From assembly GCF_900258045.1 (NCBI RefSeq), contig NZ_OGVD01000004.1, forward strand, positions 992,001 to 1,056,000: a stretch of DNA of 64,000 bases, written 5' to 3'. The stretch comes from Sphingorhabdus sp. EL138 (GTDB taxonomy: Bacteria > Pseudomonadota > Alphaproteobacteria > Sphingomonadales > Sphingomonadaceae). Within the stretch, counting starts at the first letter, position 1. The number at the start of each line of letters is the position of its first letter. Below, piece after piece: positions 6,908 through 15,555 of this stretch. The translations under genes were made by a program, and so were the position numbers. The notes beneath the pieces are model-generated. The model worked only from the letters and a program-made list of their open reading frames with translations. It was not told where the DNA came from and made no database searches.

Positions 6908-7879
6908 CTACATCTCGCCCCGTTCGCGGCGGATGGCGAACCATTTTTCGACATTGGCATTATGCTCGGCCAGTGTTTTGGCAAAAACATGCCCGCCTTT
7001 GCCGTCCGCGACAAAGAAGAGATAATCGCTGTCTGCCGGGTCAAGCACCGCCTCGATGGAAGCGCGTCCGGGATTGGCAATCGGCCCCTTGGGCAGGCCA
7101 ACCATCGAATAGGTATTATAGTCGTTCACCGCCGCGATTTCCGACTGACGAATGCGCCGTCCCAGCGGCTTTCCCTTGGTAATCGGATAGATGATCGTCG
7201 GGTCGGCCTGGAGCATCATGTTGCGGTTGATCCGGTTGCTATAGACCGCCGCAACCGTCCGCCGTTCGCGGGCCAGAGCTGTTTCCTTCTCGACAATTGT
7301 CGCAAGGATGACGGCTTCTTCAGGTGTCTTGACCACACTGGCCGCGGTCTTTTTGGGCCATAGTTCAGCTATCGTATCCTTCATAGCCTTTTGCATGCGC
7401 GCGACGACCGCCGCACGGCTCTCACCGCGTTCAAAGCTATAACTGTCTGGCAAGAGTGAACCTTCTTCGGGAACGGGGATGTCACCGGTCAAAAGTTTTT
7501 CCGCCATCAGTTTTTCATGCACGATAATTGAGGGTGTACCTTCCGGTATCGTGATCAGCCGTTGCACTGTTTTCCCGCCTTGCAGAATGCCCAATATCGT
7601 CGCATTACTTGCGCCTGCCGGAATAACAAACTCACCCGCCTTGATCGGTTCTGATCCGCCGAAAATCTTCGCGCGATTCAGAAAAGCATCGGCGGACTTG
7701 ATGACGCCATCTTCCTCAAGCGCCCTGGCCGCCATGCCGAGGCTGGAACCTGACTGAACAATAAATGTCCGTTCCTGCTCCAGCGGTCCGGAGGCGGTCC
7801 AGCCATAGATGAAATTGCCTGCCACAAGGCCGATAATGACCGTGGCGATAACAAGGACGAGGCAGCCGAAGCGCCGCAT
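6908..7879 (-). CDS. mltG: Endolytic murein transglycosylase (YceG family)
   Basis: Cleaves nascent glycan strands at the inner membrane and so sets peptidoglycan chain length. The 323-residue protein has one N-terminal membrane helix (~5-26), a LysM-like region (~38-105, FIVQSGSSLGMAARAL) and the YceG catalytic domain. The catalytic glutamate is Glu197 in ATIVEKET, followed by the family blocks LQADPTIIYP and YNTYSMVGLPKGPIANPG. It starts 7 bp after the fabF stop on the minus strand, the conserved acpP-fabF-mltG order, and is probably translated from the same message. Confidence 0.95.
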   Translation of the reverse strand: MRRFGCLVLVIATVIIGLVAGNFIYGWTASGPLEQERTFIVQSGSSLGMAARALEEDGVIKSADAFLNRAKIFGGSEPIKAGEFVIPAGASNATILGILQGGKTVQRLITIPEGTPSIIVHEKLMAEKLLTGDIPVPEEGSLLPDSYSFERGESRAAVVARMQKAMKDTIAELWPKKTAASVVKTPEEAVILATIVEKETALARERRTVAAVYSNRINRNMMLQADPTIIYPITKGKPLGRRIRQSEIAAVNDYNTYSMVGLPKGPIANPGRASIEAVLDPADSDYLFFVADGKGGHVFAKTLAEHNANVEKWFAIRRERGEM

Positions 7880-7886
7880 GGTGGCG

Positions 7887-9143
7887 CTATACCGCTTTCA
7901 TAATGACGCTGGCATTGGTTCCGCCAAAGCCGAAGCTGTTGCTGAGAACCGCTTTCACTTCCCGTTTTCTGGCCACATGCGGCACCAGATCCACGCCTTC
8001 GCAGCTGTCTTCCGGATCATCCAAATTCAACGTCGGTGGTACAGTTTGGTCACGCAGCGCCAGTATAGAGAATATCGCCTCCACCGCACCAGCACCGCCC
8101 AGCAAATGGCCGATGGCCGACTTGGTCGAGCTCATCGACATGGTCGCGATATCATCGCCGAACAGGCGGCGTACGGCGGCCAGTTCCAGCACATCCGCCA
8201 TGGTCGAGGTGCCATGCGCATTGACATAATCAATATCCGCCGTGGTCAGGCCAGAGCGCTTGAGCGCCATTTCCATTGAGCGATAGGCACCGACACCATC
8301 GGGATGCGGCGCGGTTACGTGATGAGCATCACCAGAGAGGCCATAGCCTACCACTTCGGCATAGATATTCGCGCCGCGTGCCTTGGCTCGTTCATATTCT
8401 TCCAGAACGACAACACCGGCCCCCTCACCCATCACAAAGCCGTCGCGGTCTTTATCATAGGGCCGCGACGCAGCGGTCGGGTCATCATTACGTTTGGTGG
8501 ACAATGCTTTCGCTTGCGCAAAACCGGCAATACCAATCGGGCAAATCGTTGCTTCGGCACCACCAGCCAGCATGATGTCCGCATCATCCAGAGCAATCAT
8601 CCGCGCTGCATCACCAATGCTGTGTGCGCCAGTGGAACACGCCGTCACAACCGCGTGATTGGGACCCATAAGGCCATATTTAATCGAAACCTGACCGGAA
8701 ATCAGGTTAATCAGCCGTCCGTGAACAAAGTGAGGGCTAACCCGTCCAGGTCCACGCTCGTTGAGAACCAGTGATTCTTTCTCGATACCAGGAAGACCGC
8801 CAATGCCGGAGCCGATGGAACAACCGGTGCGCAGCTTCTCTTCATCACTCAGCTCGGTAAGACCCGCATCTTCCAATGCCTGTCCCGCTGCATCAATGCC
8901 ATAAACAATGAAAGGATCAACCTGACGCTGGACCTTGTGGTCGACACGCAAATTGGGATCAAAACCATATTCATGATCTGCCGGTTTGACTTCACAGGCG
9001 ATATGACATTTCTGGTTGGAAGCATCAAAGCGTGTGATCTTTCCTGCACCGGATTTCGAAGCAATTATATTGCCCCAGCTTGTTTCGACATCTCCTCCAA
9101 GAGGCGTTACCAAACCCAGTCCGGTCACTACAACACGACGCAT
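7887..9143 (-). CDS. fabF: Beta-ketoacyl-ACP synthase II
   Basis: Elongating condensing enzyme of type II fatty-acid synthesis, joining malonyl-ACP to acyl-ACP. The 418-residue length is normal. The Cys-His-His triad is visible: Cys169 in VVTACSTGAHS, His310 in NAHGTSTMADV and His346 in KSAIGHLLGGAGAV, with Lys341 nearby. In the HGTS motif the usual Thr-x-x-x-Asp follow-on reads TSTMADV, normal for alphaproteobacteria. It lies between acpP (155 bp upstream, with an internal hairpin) and mltG (7 bp downstream). Confidence 0.97.
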   Translation of the reverse strand: MRRVVVTGLGLVTPLGGDVETSWGNIIASKSGAGKITRFDASNQKCHIACEVKPADHEYGFDPNLRVDHKVQRQVDPFIVYGIDAAGQALEDAGLTELSDEEKLRTGCSIGSGIGGLPGIEKESLVLNERGPGRVSPHFVHGRLINLISGQVSIKYGLMGPNHAVVTACSTGAHSIGDAARMIALDDADIMLAGGAEATICPIGIAGFAQAKALSTKRNDDPTAASRPYDKDRDGFVMGEGAGVVVLEEYERAKARGANIYAEVVGYGLSGDAHHVTAPHPDGVGAYRSMEMALKRSGLTTADIDYVNAHGTSTMADVLELAAVRRLFGDDIATMSMSSTKSAIGHLLGGAGAVEAIFSILALRDQTVPPTLNLDDPEDSCEGVDLVPHVARKREVKAVLSNSFGFGGTNASVIMKAV

Positions 9144-9182
9144 TTTATGCTCCTTATTTCAGGCTTGCTTAAGCCCCAATTC

Positions 9183-9232
9183 AAAAGCGGCCACCGGTTC
9201 AGGAAATGCATCCCAGGCCGGTGAGCCGCTTT
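9183..9232 (-). terminator. Hairpin between acpP and fabF (partial terminator)
   Basis: On the minus strand, AAAGCGGCtCACCGG pairs with CCGGTGgCCGCTTTT around a ~20-base loop, ~65 bp after the acpP stop. The 3' arm ends in TTTT but the following bases are mixed, so it probably terminates only partly or stabilises the short acpP message. That would let acpP be expressed far above fabF from one promoter, a known need for ACP. The expression effect is inferred. Confidence 0.6.
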
Positions 9233-9298
9233 GTAATTATTTAGCGATCATTGGCCCCGGAATAGCAGCCCGGATATCAGGCTGCATTCCAAAATCAA

Positions 9299-9535
9299 TT
9301 AACCCTTATTGTTATCGATGAAATCAATCGCATCTTTGACCGTTGCGATTTTTTCAGCCGCATCGTCAGGAATTTCAACGCTGAATTCTTCTTCAAAAGC
9401 CATCACAAGCTCAACAATGTCGAGGCTGTCAGCGCCCAGATCATCGATGAATGCCGCTTCTTCGGTCACCTTGTCGGCTTCAACGCCGAGATGCTCAACA
9501 ACAATCTTTTTTACGCGGTCTGCAGTCTCACTCAT
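9299..9535 (-). CDS. acpP: Acyl carrier protein
   Basis: Carries acyl chains during fatty-acid synthesis as thioesters on 4'-phosphopantetheine attached to Ser37 in the [12 protein letters not shown] motif. The 78-residue length and strong acidity are typical. I start at ATG 9535 ([11 protein letters not shown]), the universal ACP start; the frame is open 11 codons further without family support. Unusually, an unknown exported-protein gene (9644-10180) stands between fabG and acpP. Confidence 0.97.
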   Translation of the reverse strand: MSETADRVKKIVVEHLGVEADKVTEEAAFIDDLGADSLDIVELVMAFEEEFSVEIPDDAAEKIATVKDAIDFIDNNKG

Positions 9536-9643
9536 GAGAGTTCCTTCTTCTTTGGTATTAATTTCCATTTTGTCCTAGTGGCATGGCGCGCCGCTTGCAA
9601 GAGGGCAAGCGCGGCTTTGTGAATGTATGCATAACATTACACG

Positions 9644-10180
9644 CTATTGTCGCAGTTCACCGTTCCGAAAATCTTCCTCGATACCAAATAGAGCGCCGCG
9701 CCATTCCCAATAATTATAGGCTAGTTCACGCAATTCCTTGTCTTCCGGGTAGCCTGCTGCGGTCAAATCTTTATCCATTTTGCCGGATAGAAAAACATCT
9801 TCCAGCATATAGCGCCCGGTTGGTTTCACATTATCGCGATAATATTGGTCGAGAAATGGCTTGAAATCGCCCAAATTCTGAATTTTTTCGATCAAACCTT
9901 CTTGCAACAACCATCCGTCCATCAAGGAAATCCGAAACGCGCTGCGCGTCTGGACATCGGTCCAGCCATACTCTGCCTGACAGTTGTCGGTTAGTTTGTT
10001 TGCTGATTGAAAGGCGTCAACTTCCTCCCCTTTGCGCGCCATCGCAAAATAAGCCTGCGCCTGATCGGCCGAGACTTTCTTGCTCACACAATCGAGATTT
10101 TCAATGGTAAGCAATCCCTCCGTCGGCAGGGATGGCCCGGGGTTTGTGGCCATTGCCAGCAGCAATAAAGTGGAGAGCAT
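9644..10180 (-). CDS. Unknown exported protein inside the fab cluster
   Basis: Protein of 178 residues with a short N-terminal hydrophobic signal (MLSTLLLLAMATNPG). The mature chain is mostly helical, with two cysteines (in IENLDCVSKK and DNCQAEYGW) that could form a disulfide, and conserved-looking aromatic blocks YGWTDVQTR, LDQYYRDNV and YNYWEWRGALFG. I recognise no family. It starts 12 bp after the fabG stop and precedes acpP on the same strand, splitting the usual fabG-acpP neighbours, so it is probably co-expressed with fatty-acid genes. Confidence 0.75.
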   Translation of the reverse strand: MLSTLLLLAMATNPGPSLPTEGLLTIENLDCVSKKVSADQAQAYFAMARKGEEVDAFQSANKLTDNCQAEYGWTDVQTRSAFRISLMDGWLLQEGLIEKIQNLGDFKPFLDQYYRDNVKPTGRYMLEDVFLSGKMDKDLTAAGYPEDKELRELAYNYWEWRGALFGIEEDFRNGELRQ

Positions 10181-10192
10181 CTGAAACGCCCG

Positions 10193-10936
10193 TTAGCTGA
10201 TCATCGCCATGCCGCCGTTGACATGCAGCGTCTGACCAGTGACATAAGAAGCCTCGTTGCTCGCCAGATAGGTCACCGCCGCACCGATATCTTCGCCCGC
10301 ACCCATTTTTCCCGCCGGAATTTTGCGGTTTATCTCTTCTTTCTGGGTGTCTGTCAGAGCTTCCGTCATCGGCGTGGCAATGAAACCGGGAGCGACACAG
10401 TTTACGGTTATCCCGCGCGACGCCAATTCCTGGGCCAGCGCCTTGGACATGCCAACCAGTCCGGCCTTGGACGCGACATAGTTGACCTGCCCAGGATTGC
10501 CAGTGGCACCAACAACCGATGTAATCGAGATTATCCGTCCATGGCGCGCCTTCATCATCGGCCGCGCCGCAGCACGGGCCAGACGGAAAGCCGATTCCAG
10601 ATTGACATTCAGTACGTCTGACCAATCATCATCCGACATGCGCATGACCAGCCCGTCACGGGTGATCCCGGCATTGTTGACCAATATGTCGAGTTTACCA
10701 AGCTTTTCAATCACCTGGGGGACAAGCTCATTCACTTCCTCGGCATCGGACAGGTTACACGGGATCACAACATGTCCCTCCCCTTCCAATTCCGGAATCA
10801 GATCCATCAATGTCAATTTGCGCGTGCCGGACAAGGCAATCGTCGCGCCACGGGCTGCCAGAGATTTGGCAATCGCGGACCCAATTCCGCCCGAAGCGCC
10901 AGTTACCAGCGCAGTCATTCCTGTGAGATCAAACAT
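10193..10936 (-). CDS. fabG: 3-oxoacyl-ACP reductase
   Basis: NADPH-dependent short-chain dehydrogenase that reduces 3-oxoacyl-ACP in each elongation cycle. The 247-residue chain has the Rossmann glycine motif VTGASGGIG (11-19), NNAG (87-90) and the catalytic set Ser140, Tyr153 and Lys157 in VNYVASKAG. The C-terminus (TGQTLHVNGGMAMIS) matches FabG. It follows fabD by 32 bp and is followed by the unknown 178-residue gene, so fabD-fabG-unknown-acpP-fabF-mltG read as one minus-strand cluster. Confidence 0.96.
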   Translation of the reverse strand: MFDLTGMTALVTGASGGIGSAIAKSLAARGATIALSGTRKLTLMDLIPELEGEGHVVIPCNLSDAEEVNELVPQVIEKLGKLDILVNNAGITRDGLVMRMSDDDWSDVLNVNLESAFRLARAAARPMMKARHGRIISITSVVGATGNPGQVNYVASKAGLVGMSKALAQELASRGITVNCVAPGFIATPMTEALTDTQKEEINRKIPAGKMGAGEDIGAAVTYLASNEASYVTGQTLHVNGGMAMIS

Positions 10937-10968
10937 TTTTGTTCCTGTCTTTAATATAGGCAGCGCTT

Positions 10969-11904
10969 TTAGACCGAAGCCAGAAAAGCTTCAATATCAT
11001 CCATTGAAATCAGGCTGGTTGTCTCAACTTCCTTGTTGATCCGTTTCACCATGCCGCCAAGCACCTTGCCGCCAAATTCGACAAACTGCTCTACACCTGC
11101 TTCGGAAAGATTCAGAACAGACTCCCGCCAGCGGACCGTTCCGGTGACCTGCTGAACTAGCAACTGGCGGATTTCATCCGTATCGCTCGCCGCATCAGCA
11201 GTGACATTGGCAAAAACCGGAACAGCGGGCGGTAATATACTGGCTTCGGCCAACGCTCCTTCCATAGCTTCCGCTGCGGGTTGCATCAGTGAACAATGGA
11301 AAGGTGCCGATACCGGCAGCAATACACCGCGTTTAATTTCATGCTCTTTTACCAATGATATGGCGCGCTCAATGGCTCCCATATGACCGGAAATGACCAC
11401 CTGTGTCGGATCATTGTCGTTTGCCACGGTACACACATCACCTTGCGCAGCGGCCTTTGCCAAACCAGCGGCTTTCTTGATATCTGCACCCAGCAGGGCG
11501 GCCATTCCGCCCTCACCTACCGGAACCGCTTTTTGCATGGACTGGCCGCGCAGTTTCAATAACTCTGCTGTTGTTGTCAGGTTCAAAGCGCCCGCGGCAC
11601 AAAGCGCCGTATATTCGCCCAGACTATGACCAGCAACATAGGAGCATAGGTCAGCAAGCGATTTGCCGCCCTCTTTTTCAATGACCCGCAGAGTCGCGAT
11701 CGCATTGGCCATAATAGCTGGCTGTGCATTTTCCGTCAGGGTCAATTCATCTTCCGGCCCTTCACACATCAGTTGGAACAAATTTTGCTCCAGTGCATGA
11801 TCGACTTCCTGAAAAACTTCGTGCGCCGTGTTGCTCGCTTCCGCAAGGGCCTTGCCCATGCCGACGGCCTGGCTGCCCTGCCCTGGAAAAATAAACGCCC
11901 TCAT
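10969..11904 (-). CDS. fabD: Malonyl-CoA:ACP transacylase
   Basis: Loads malonyl groups from CoA onto ACP. The 311-residue protein has the oxyanion segment FIFPGQGSQAVGMG, the nucleophile Ser94 in GHSLGEYTAL, Arg119 that binds the malonyl carboxylate, and catalytic His203 in SAPFHCSLM. It is the first gene of the fab cluster. The cluster promoter should lie in 11905-12046, shared divergently with the phosphotransferase gene. Confidence 0.96.
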   Translation of the reverse strand: MRAFIFPGQGSQAVGMGKALAEASNTAHEVFQEVDHALEQNLFQLMCEGPEDELTLTENAQPAIMANAIATLRVIEKEGGKSLADLCSYVAGHSLGEYTALCAAGALNLTTTAELLKLRGQSMQKAVPVGEGGMAALLGADIKKAAGLAKAAAQGDVCTVANDNDPTQVVISGHMGAIERAISLVKEHEIKRGVLLPVSAPFHCSLMQPAAEAMEGALAEASILPPAVPVFANVTADAASDTDEIRQLLVQQVTGTVRWRESVLNLSEAGVEQFVEFGGKVLGGMVKRINKEVETTSLISMDDIEAFLASV

Positions 11905-12046
11905 ACTGACCCCTCATGGATTTGTTCTGCTGTAGCCGCAGGTAAGAGGGAATGACCTCGCATGCAAGTATCACGACGTAAATCGCCGGAACTATTCTGC
12001 CATTATAGCGATTGCCAATTTTTAATTGACCAATTAAGCTTTCAAT

Positions 12047-13456
12047 ATGGAAAATAAGCTTTCCGAAGAAAAACTGACTGTTTTTTGCACTAGGGCATTG
12101 GGTTCCAACGGTTCAGTTTCCGCGCTCAAACGGCTTTCAGGCGGCGCCAGCATGGAAAGCTGGGCCTTTGCTTATGGAGGGGAGGACTTTGTCCTGCGCC
12201 GCTTGCCCGCCGGCATTTCACCGGACGATGAAGGCTTGCGGGGTATATCGCTGGCAACTCAGGCCGATGTGATTGATCTTGCGGTGCAATCGGGCGTCAC
12301 CGCACCAACCGTTCGGGGACGCCTGTCGCCGGAAGACGATCTCGGCGAAGGCTTTGTGATGGACAAGGCGGATGGTGAGACCCTGCCCCACAAGATTCTC
12401 GGCAATCCGGAATTTGCAGAGGCCGAAAGCAAATTGACCGACCAGTGCGCGGCAGAGCTCTGGAATATCCACAATATCGATCCCGGAATACTGGCCGACC
12501 GTCTGGAATATTATTCGCCGCTGGAACTCATCACTTTGCAGAAAGATAAATATGACGAGATTGGCGGCGCAATCCCGATCTATGAATATGCTTTCCACTG
12601 GCTGAAACAAAACGCTCCAGATAGTACGGATAGCCCGACCAAAAAGCTCGTACATGGCGATTTTCGTATGGGTAATCTAATGATTGCGCCGTCCGGACTG
12701 TCCGCCGTTCTGGACTGGGAATTGGCGCGATTGGGTGATCCGGTTCAGGATTTGGCCTATCTCTGCACGCCCAGTTGGCGCTTCGGTCATTATGAGAAAG
12801 TCGCAGGCGGTTTTGACAGTGCAGACTCCTTTCTTGACGCTTATGCACGGCACAGCGGCGAAACCGTTGATCCGGCCCGGTTCCGTTTCTGGTTGATCTA
12901 TTCCACTGTCTGGTGGGGCGTTGCCTGTCTGGTGATGGGAGAAATTTGGCGCAGTCACGGGGATCGCTCATTAGAGCGCACTGTGATTGGCCGCCGTGTT
13001 TCAGAAGTCGAGATTGATCTGTCCTTGCTGTTTGAAGAGGTCCTGCCTGAAAACATCTGTACTCCGCTCGATTGGAAAATCCCCGAAGCGCAGGATACCA
13101 AAGGCGAAACCAGCTATGATGAACTGCTCACGGCTCTGGGCGAATGGAACATGGAAACGGTTCAACCCGACCTCAAAGGCCATGACCGGTTTCAATCCAG
13201 AGTGGCCGGTAACGCCCTGGGCATTGCGCAGCGGCAGGCGCGCTTTGGTCCTGCATTCAAGGCCGCTTCAGATGAACGGTTGAAAGCTATTGGATTTGAT
13301 CATGGACAGCTTTGTGCCGCACTATCAGAAGGAAGCATAGAAGCAGATCATCCGGGTCTGTGGGACCATCTCAGGCTATCCGCGCTGGAACGCCTGTCGA
13401 TCGATCAACCCAAATATGCCGGTCTTGCCGTCGCCCTCAACAAATGGAAGCCATGA
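12047..13456 (+). CDS. Phosphotransferase (APH-like) fused to a DUF6285-type C-terminal domain
   Basis: Protein of 469 residues. Residues ~20-330 are an aminoglycoside-phosphotransferase-like kinase fold: GGASMESWAF (nucleotide loop), FVLRRLP (Lys equivalent replaced by Arg pair), and the catalytic/metal segment LVHGDFRMGNLMI ... AVLDWELARLGDP. Residues ~360-465 (YDELLTALGEWNM, FQSRVAGNALGIAQRQ, LWDHLRLSALERL) match the DUF6285 family that usually stands beside such kinases as a separate gene. Relatives next to acyl-CoA dehydrogenases are thought to phosphorylate hydroxyacyl-CoA or similar substrates, not antibiotics. It abuts the next gene with one base between stop and ATG, so the two are translationally coupled. 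Confidence 0.85.
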   Translation: MENKLSEEKLTVFCTRALGSNGSVSALKRLSGGASMESWAFAYGGEDFVLRRLPAGISPDDEGLRGISLATQADVIDLAVQSGVTAPTVRGRLSPEDDLGEGFVMDKADGETLPHKILGNPEFAEAESKLTDQCAAELWNIHNIDPGILADRLEYYSPLELITLQKDKYDEIGGAIPIYEYAFHWLKQNAPDSTDSPTKKLVHGDFRMGNLMIAPSGLSAVLDWELARLGDPVQDLAYLCTPSWRFGHYEKVAGGFDSADSFLDAYARHSGETVDPARFRFWLIYSTVWWGVACLVMGEIWRSHGDRSLERTVIGRRVSEVEIDLSLLFEEVLPENICTPLDWKIPEAQDTKGETSYDELLTALGEWNMETVQPDLKGHDRFQSRVAGNALGIAQRQARFGPAFKAASDERLKAIGFDHGQLCAALSEGSIEADHPGLWDHLRLSALERLSIDQPKYAGLAVALNKWKP

Positions 13457-13457
13457 T

Positions 13458-14723
13458 ATGAGTTTTGAAATTCCGCAGGACATCGAAGATTATCTCACCG
13501 TTCTCGACGATTTTATCGAAGCTGAAATCAAGCCGATTGAGCAGCGCGATGACAATATCCGCTTTTTTGACCATCGCCGGGAGGACAGCCGGACCGACTG
13601 GGACAATCACGGCCTGCCGAGCAAGGAATGGGAAGAGCTGCTCGATGAAATGCGCCGCACTGCCGATGCTGCCGGGCATTTTCGCTATGCCTTGCCCAAG
13701 GAATTTGGCGGACAGGACGGTTCCAATCTGGGTATGGCCCGGATCCGTGAACATCTGGCGCATAAAGGGCTGGGTCTGCATAATGATCTTCAAAATGAAA
13801 ATTCCATCGTCGGTAATCTCGTGCAGCCGCTGATGGTTCGGGATTTCGGCACTGAGAAGCAGAAACAGGAATGTATTCCCGCGATGCTGAAAGGCGAAAT
13901 GAAATGGTGCTTTGGGCTAACCGAGGAAGATCACGGCTCTGACGCCACATGGATGGATACCACGGCGGTTCCCGAACAGCGCGATGGTGTCGATGGCTGG
14001 CTGATCAACGGCAACAAGATGTGGACCACCGGCCTGCATGTCGCGACCCATGTGATGACCTTTGCCCGCCACCGCGGCAAGGATGGCGATGCGCAGGGTA
14101 TTGGCTGTTTCCTGGTCCCCACCGATGCTGAAGGCTTTGAAGTTGGCGAGTATATGTGGACATTCAACATGCCCACGGATCACCCCAAGTGCAGCTTCAC
14201 CAATGTGTGGATACCGGCGGACCAGATATTGGGCGATCTCGACATGGGCCTCGCCGCCGCGCAGCATTTCGTCCACGAAAACCGCATCCGGCAGGCCGCC
14301 TCGTCACTGGGCGCCGCGCAATATTGCATAGATGAAGCAGTCAAATATGCCGGGGAGCGCAAACCGTTCGGTAAGCCGCTTTCCGTCAATCAGGCGATTC
14401 AGTTTCCGCTGGTGGAGCTTCACACTGAAGCTGCCATGTTGCGCCAGTTAATCTATAAAACCGCCGCCCAGATGGACGGCATGGCCAAGGTTGACGTGGC
14501 GAAATATCTCTCCGCGCAGGTGTCCATGTGTAACTACCGCGCCAATCGCCTGTGCTGCGACGCCGCCGACCGTGCTATGCAGGTCCATGGCGGCATGGGC
14601 TATTCCCGCCACAAACCGTTCGAACATATCTACCGCCACCACCGCCGCTATCGGATTACCGAAGGATCGGAAGAAATCCAGATGCGCAAAATCGGTGGGC
14701 ATATGTTTAAGTTTATTAAGTGA
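13458..14723 (+). CDS. Acyl-CoA dehydrogenase
   Basis: FAD-dependent dehydrogenase of 421 residues. I start at ATG 13458, immediately after the kinase stop, because the frame upstream overlaps that gene. The chain shows the FAD/acyl-CoA segments WCFGLTEEDHGSDATWMDT and INGNKMWTTG in the middle domain, then helices with ERKPFGKPLSVNQAIQF and the C-terminal MQVHGGMGYSRHKPFEHIYRHHRRYRIT-type signature (within ~375-405) ending in EGSEEIQMRKIG. It resembles the ACAD10/11-like long-chain group that pairs with APH-like kinases. Joint action in degrading hydroxylated or branched acyl chains is inferred from the pairing. Confidence 0.93.
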   Translation: MSFEIPQDIEDYLTVLDDFIEAEIKPIEQRDDNIRFFDHRREDSRTDWDNHGLPSKEWEELLDEMRRTADAAGHFRYALPKEFGGQDGSNLGMARIREHLAHKGLGLHNDLQNENSIVGNLVQPLMVRDFGTEKQKQECIPAMLKGEMKWCFGLTEEDHGSDATWMDTTAVPEQRDGVDGWLINGNKMWTTGLHVATHVMTFARHRGKDGDAQGIGCFLVPTDAEGFEVGEYMWTFNMPTDHPKCSFTNVWIPADQILGDLDMGLAAAQHFVHENRIRQAASSLGAAQYCIDEAVKYAGERKPFGKPLSVNQAIQFPLVELHTEAAMLRQLIYKTAAQMDGMAKVDVAKYLSAQVSMCNYRANRLCCDAADRAMQVHGGMGYSRHKPFEHIYRHHRRYRITEGSEEIQMRKIGGHMFKFIK

Positions 14724-14832
14724 GGTTGGGTCGAGGCTTTACGCGCAAAAGGCAGACATTGGAATTCAACTAATCTACTGACCAAAGAAGATTTTTGGGC
14801 AACCGATGTTGCTGTTCGATAGATCGGTTACT

Positions 14833-15555
14833 CTAAGGCGGTTTATCCGTGCCCGTGTTGGAGTCTGGATATTTTATACCAATCAACATGCGAAAACTAT
14901 CTATGACGGCATCAATGTCCTGCGATGATGTTCGATGAACCAATACCGCTCCTATGCCGTTTGTTGTCAACGCCATTAGCAGGTCCCCCATGATGGTAAC
15001 GTCAGTTTCATCTGGTAGGTCCCCGCATTGTAAGGCATCCGCAATAATCGATTGGAAAATACTGCTATAATTTTGCCTCAGTTGCAGAATTGGAGCAAAT
15101 TTCTCCGGCTCCCTGGCGATTTTCAGCTGCGTAGTACTGGTTAGAAGCTGATTCTGGGTCCCACGCTTGTAGATAGTCTTAGTTGCCTCAAGTACATTAT
15201 TCAAGCGGTCCTTCCAGCTACCATAAACAAGCGATGCTTCCGTTAGAATTTTCGTATTCTGTTCGATGTAAAGTGACACGGCATCCAGGAACAACGCGTC
15301 TTTGGAATCGTAATAATTGTAGATCGCGGCTCCTGTTAAACCAGCTTCTTCGGCAATCATCGTCATGCTGACTTCCGCAAAGTCCCGCTCCCCAAATTGC
15401 TTCGTTGCAGCTTGCAACAATCGTTTCTTGGTGTTTTGCGCGAAGCTACCGTGTGGGCGGCCGGGTTTCTTCTTGGTTTGAATCTCAATGTTCAAAGTCG
15501 ATCGATCCTTTTGGATTGGCGGGTTTTTCCGACCTTCTATCGCGGACGATACCAT
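14833..15555 (-). CDS. TetR-family transcriptional regulator
   Basis: A 240-residue frame from ATG 15555. The helix-turn-helix lies at ~45-90: RLLQAATKQFGERDFAEVSMTMIAEEAGLTGAAIYNYYDSKDALF. The N-terminus is longer than usual and overlaps the DUF3604 gene by 19 bp; TTG 15495, ten bases after AAAAGGA, would give a standard TetR N-terminus without overlap. The rest is a helical ligand-binding domain. It lies just downstream of the DUF3604 gene and may control that gene and the divergent TonB receptor; ligand unknown. Confidence 0.88.
   Translation of the reverse strand: MVSSAIEGRKNPPIQKDRSTLNIEIQTKKKPGRPHGSFAQNTKKRLLQAATKQFGERDFAEVSMTMIAEEAGLTGAAIYNYYDSKDALFLDAVSLYIEQNTKILTEASLVYGSWKDRLNNVLEATKTIYKRGTQNQLLTSTTQLKIAREPEKFAPILQLRQNYSSIFQSIIADALQCGDLPDETDVTIMGDLLMALTTNGIGAVLVHRTSSQDIDAVIDSFRMLIGIKYPDSNTGTDKPP

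Noticed and set aside
12218-12971. Open frames antisense to the phosphotransferase gene
   Set aside because: They are short and Arg/Pro-rich shadows of a well-supported gene.
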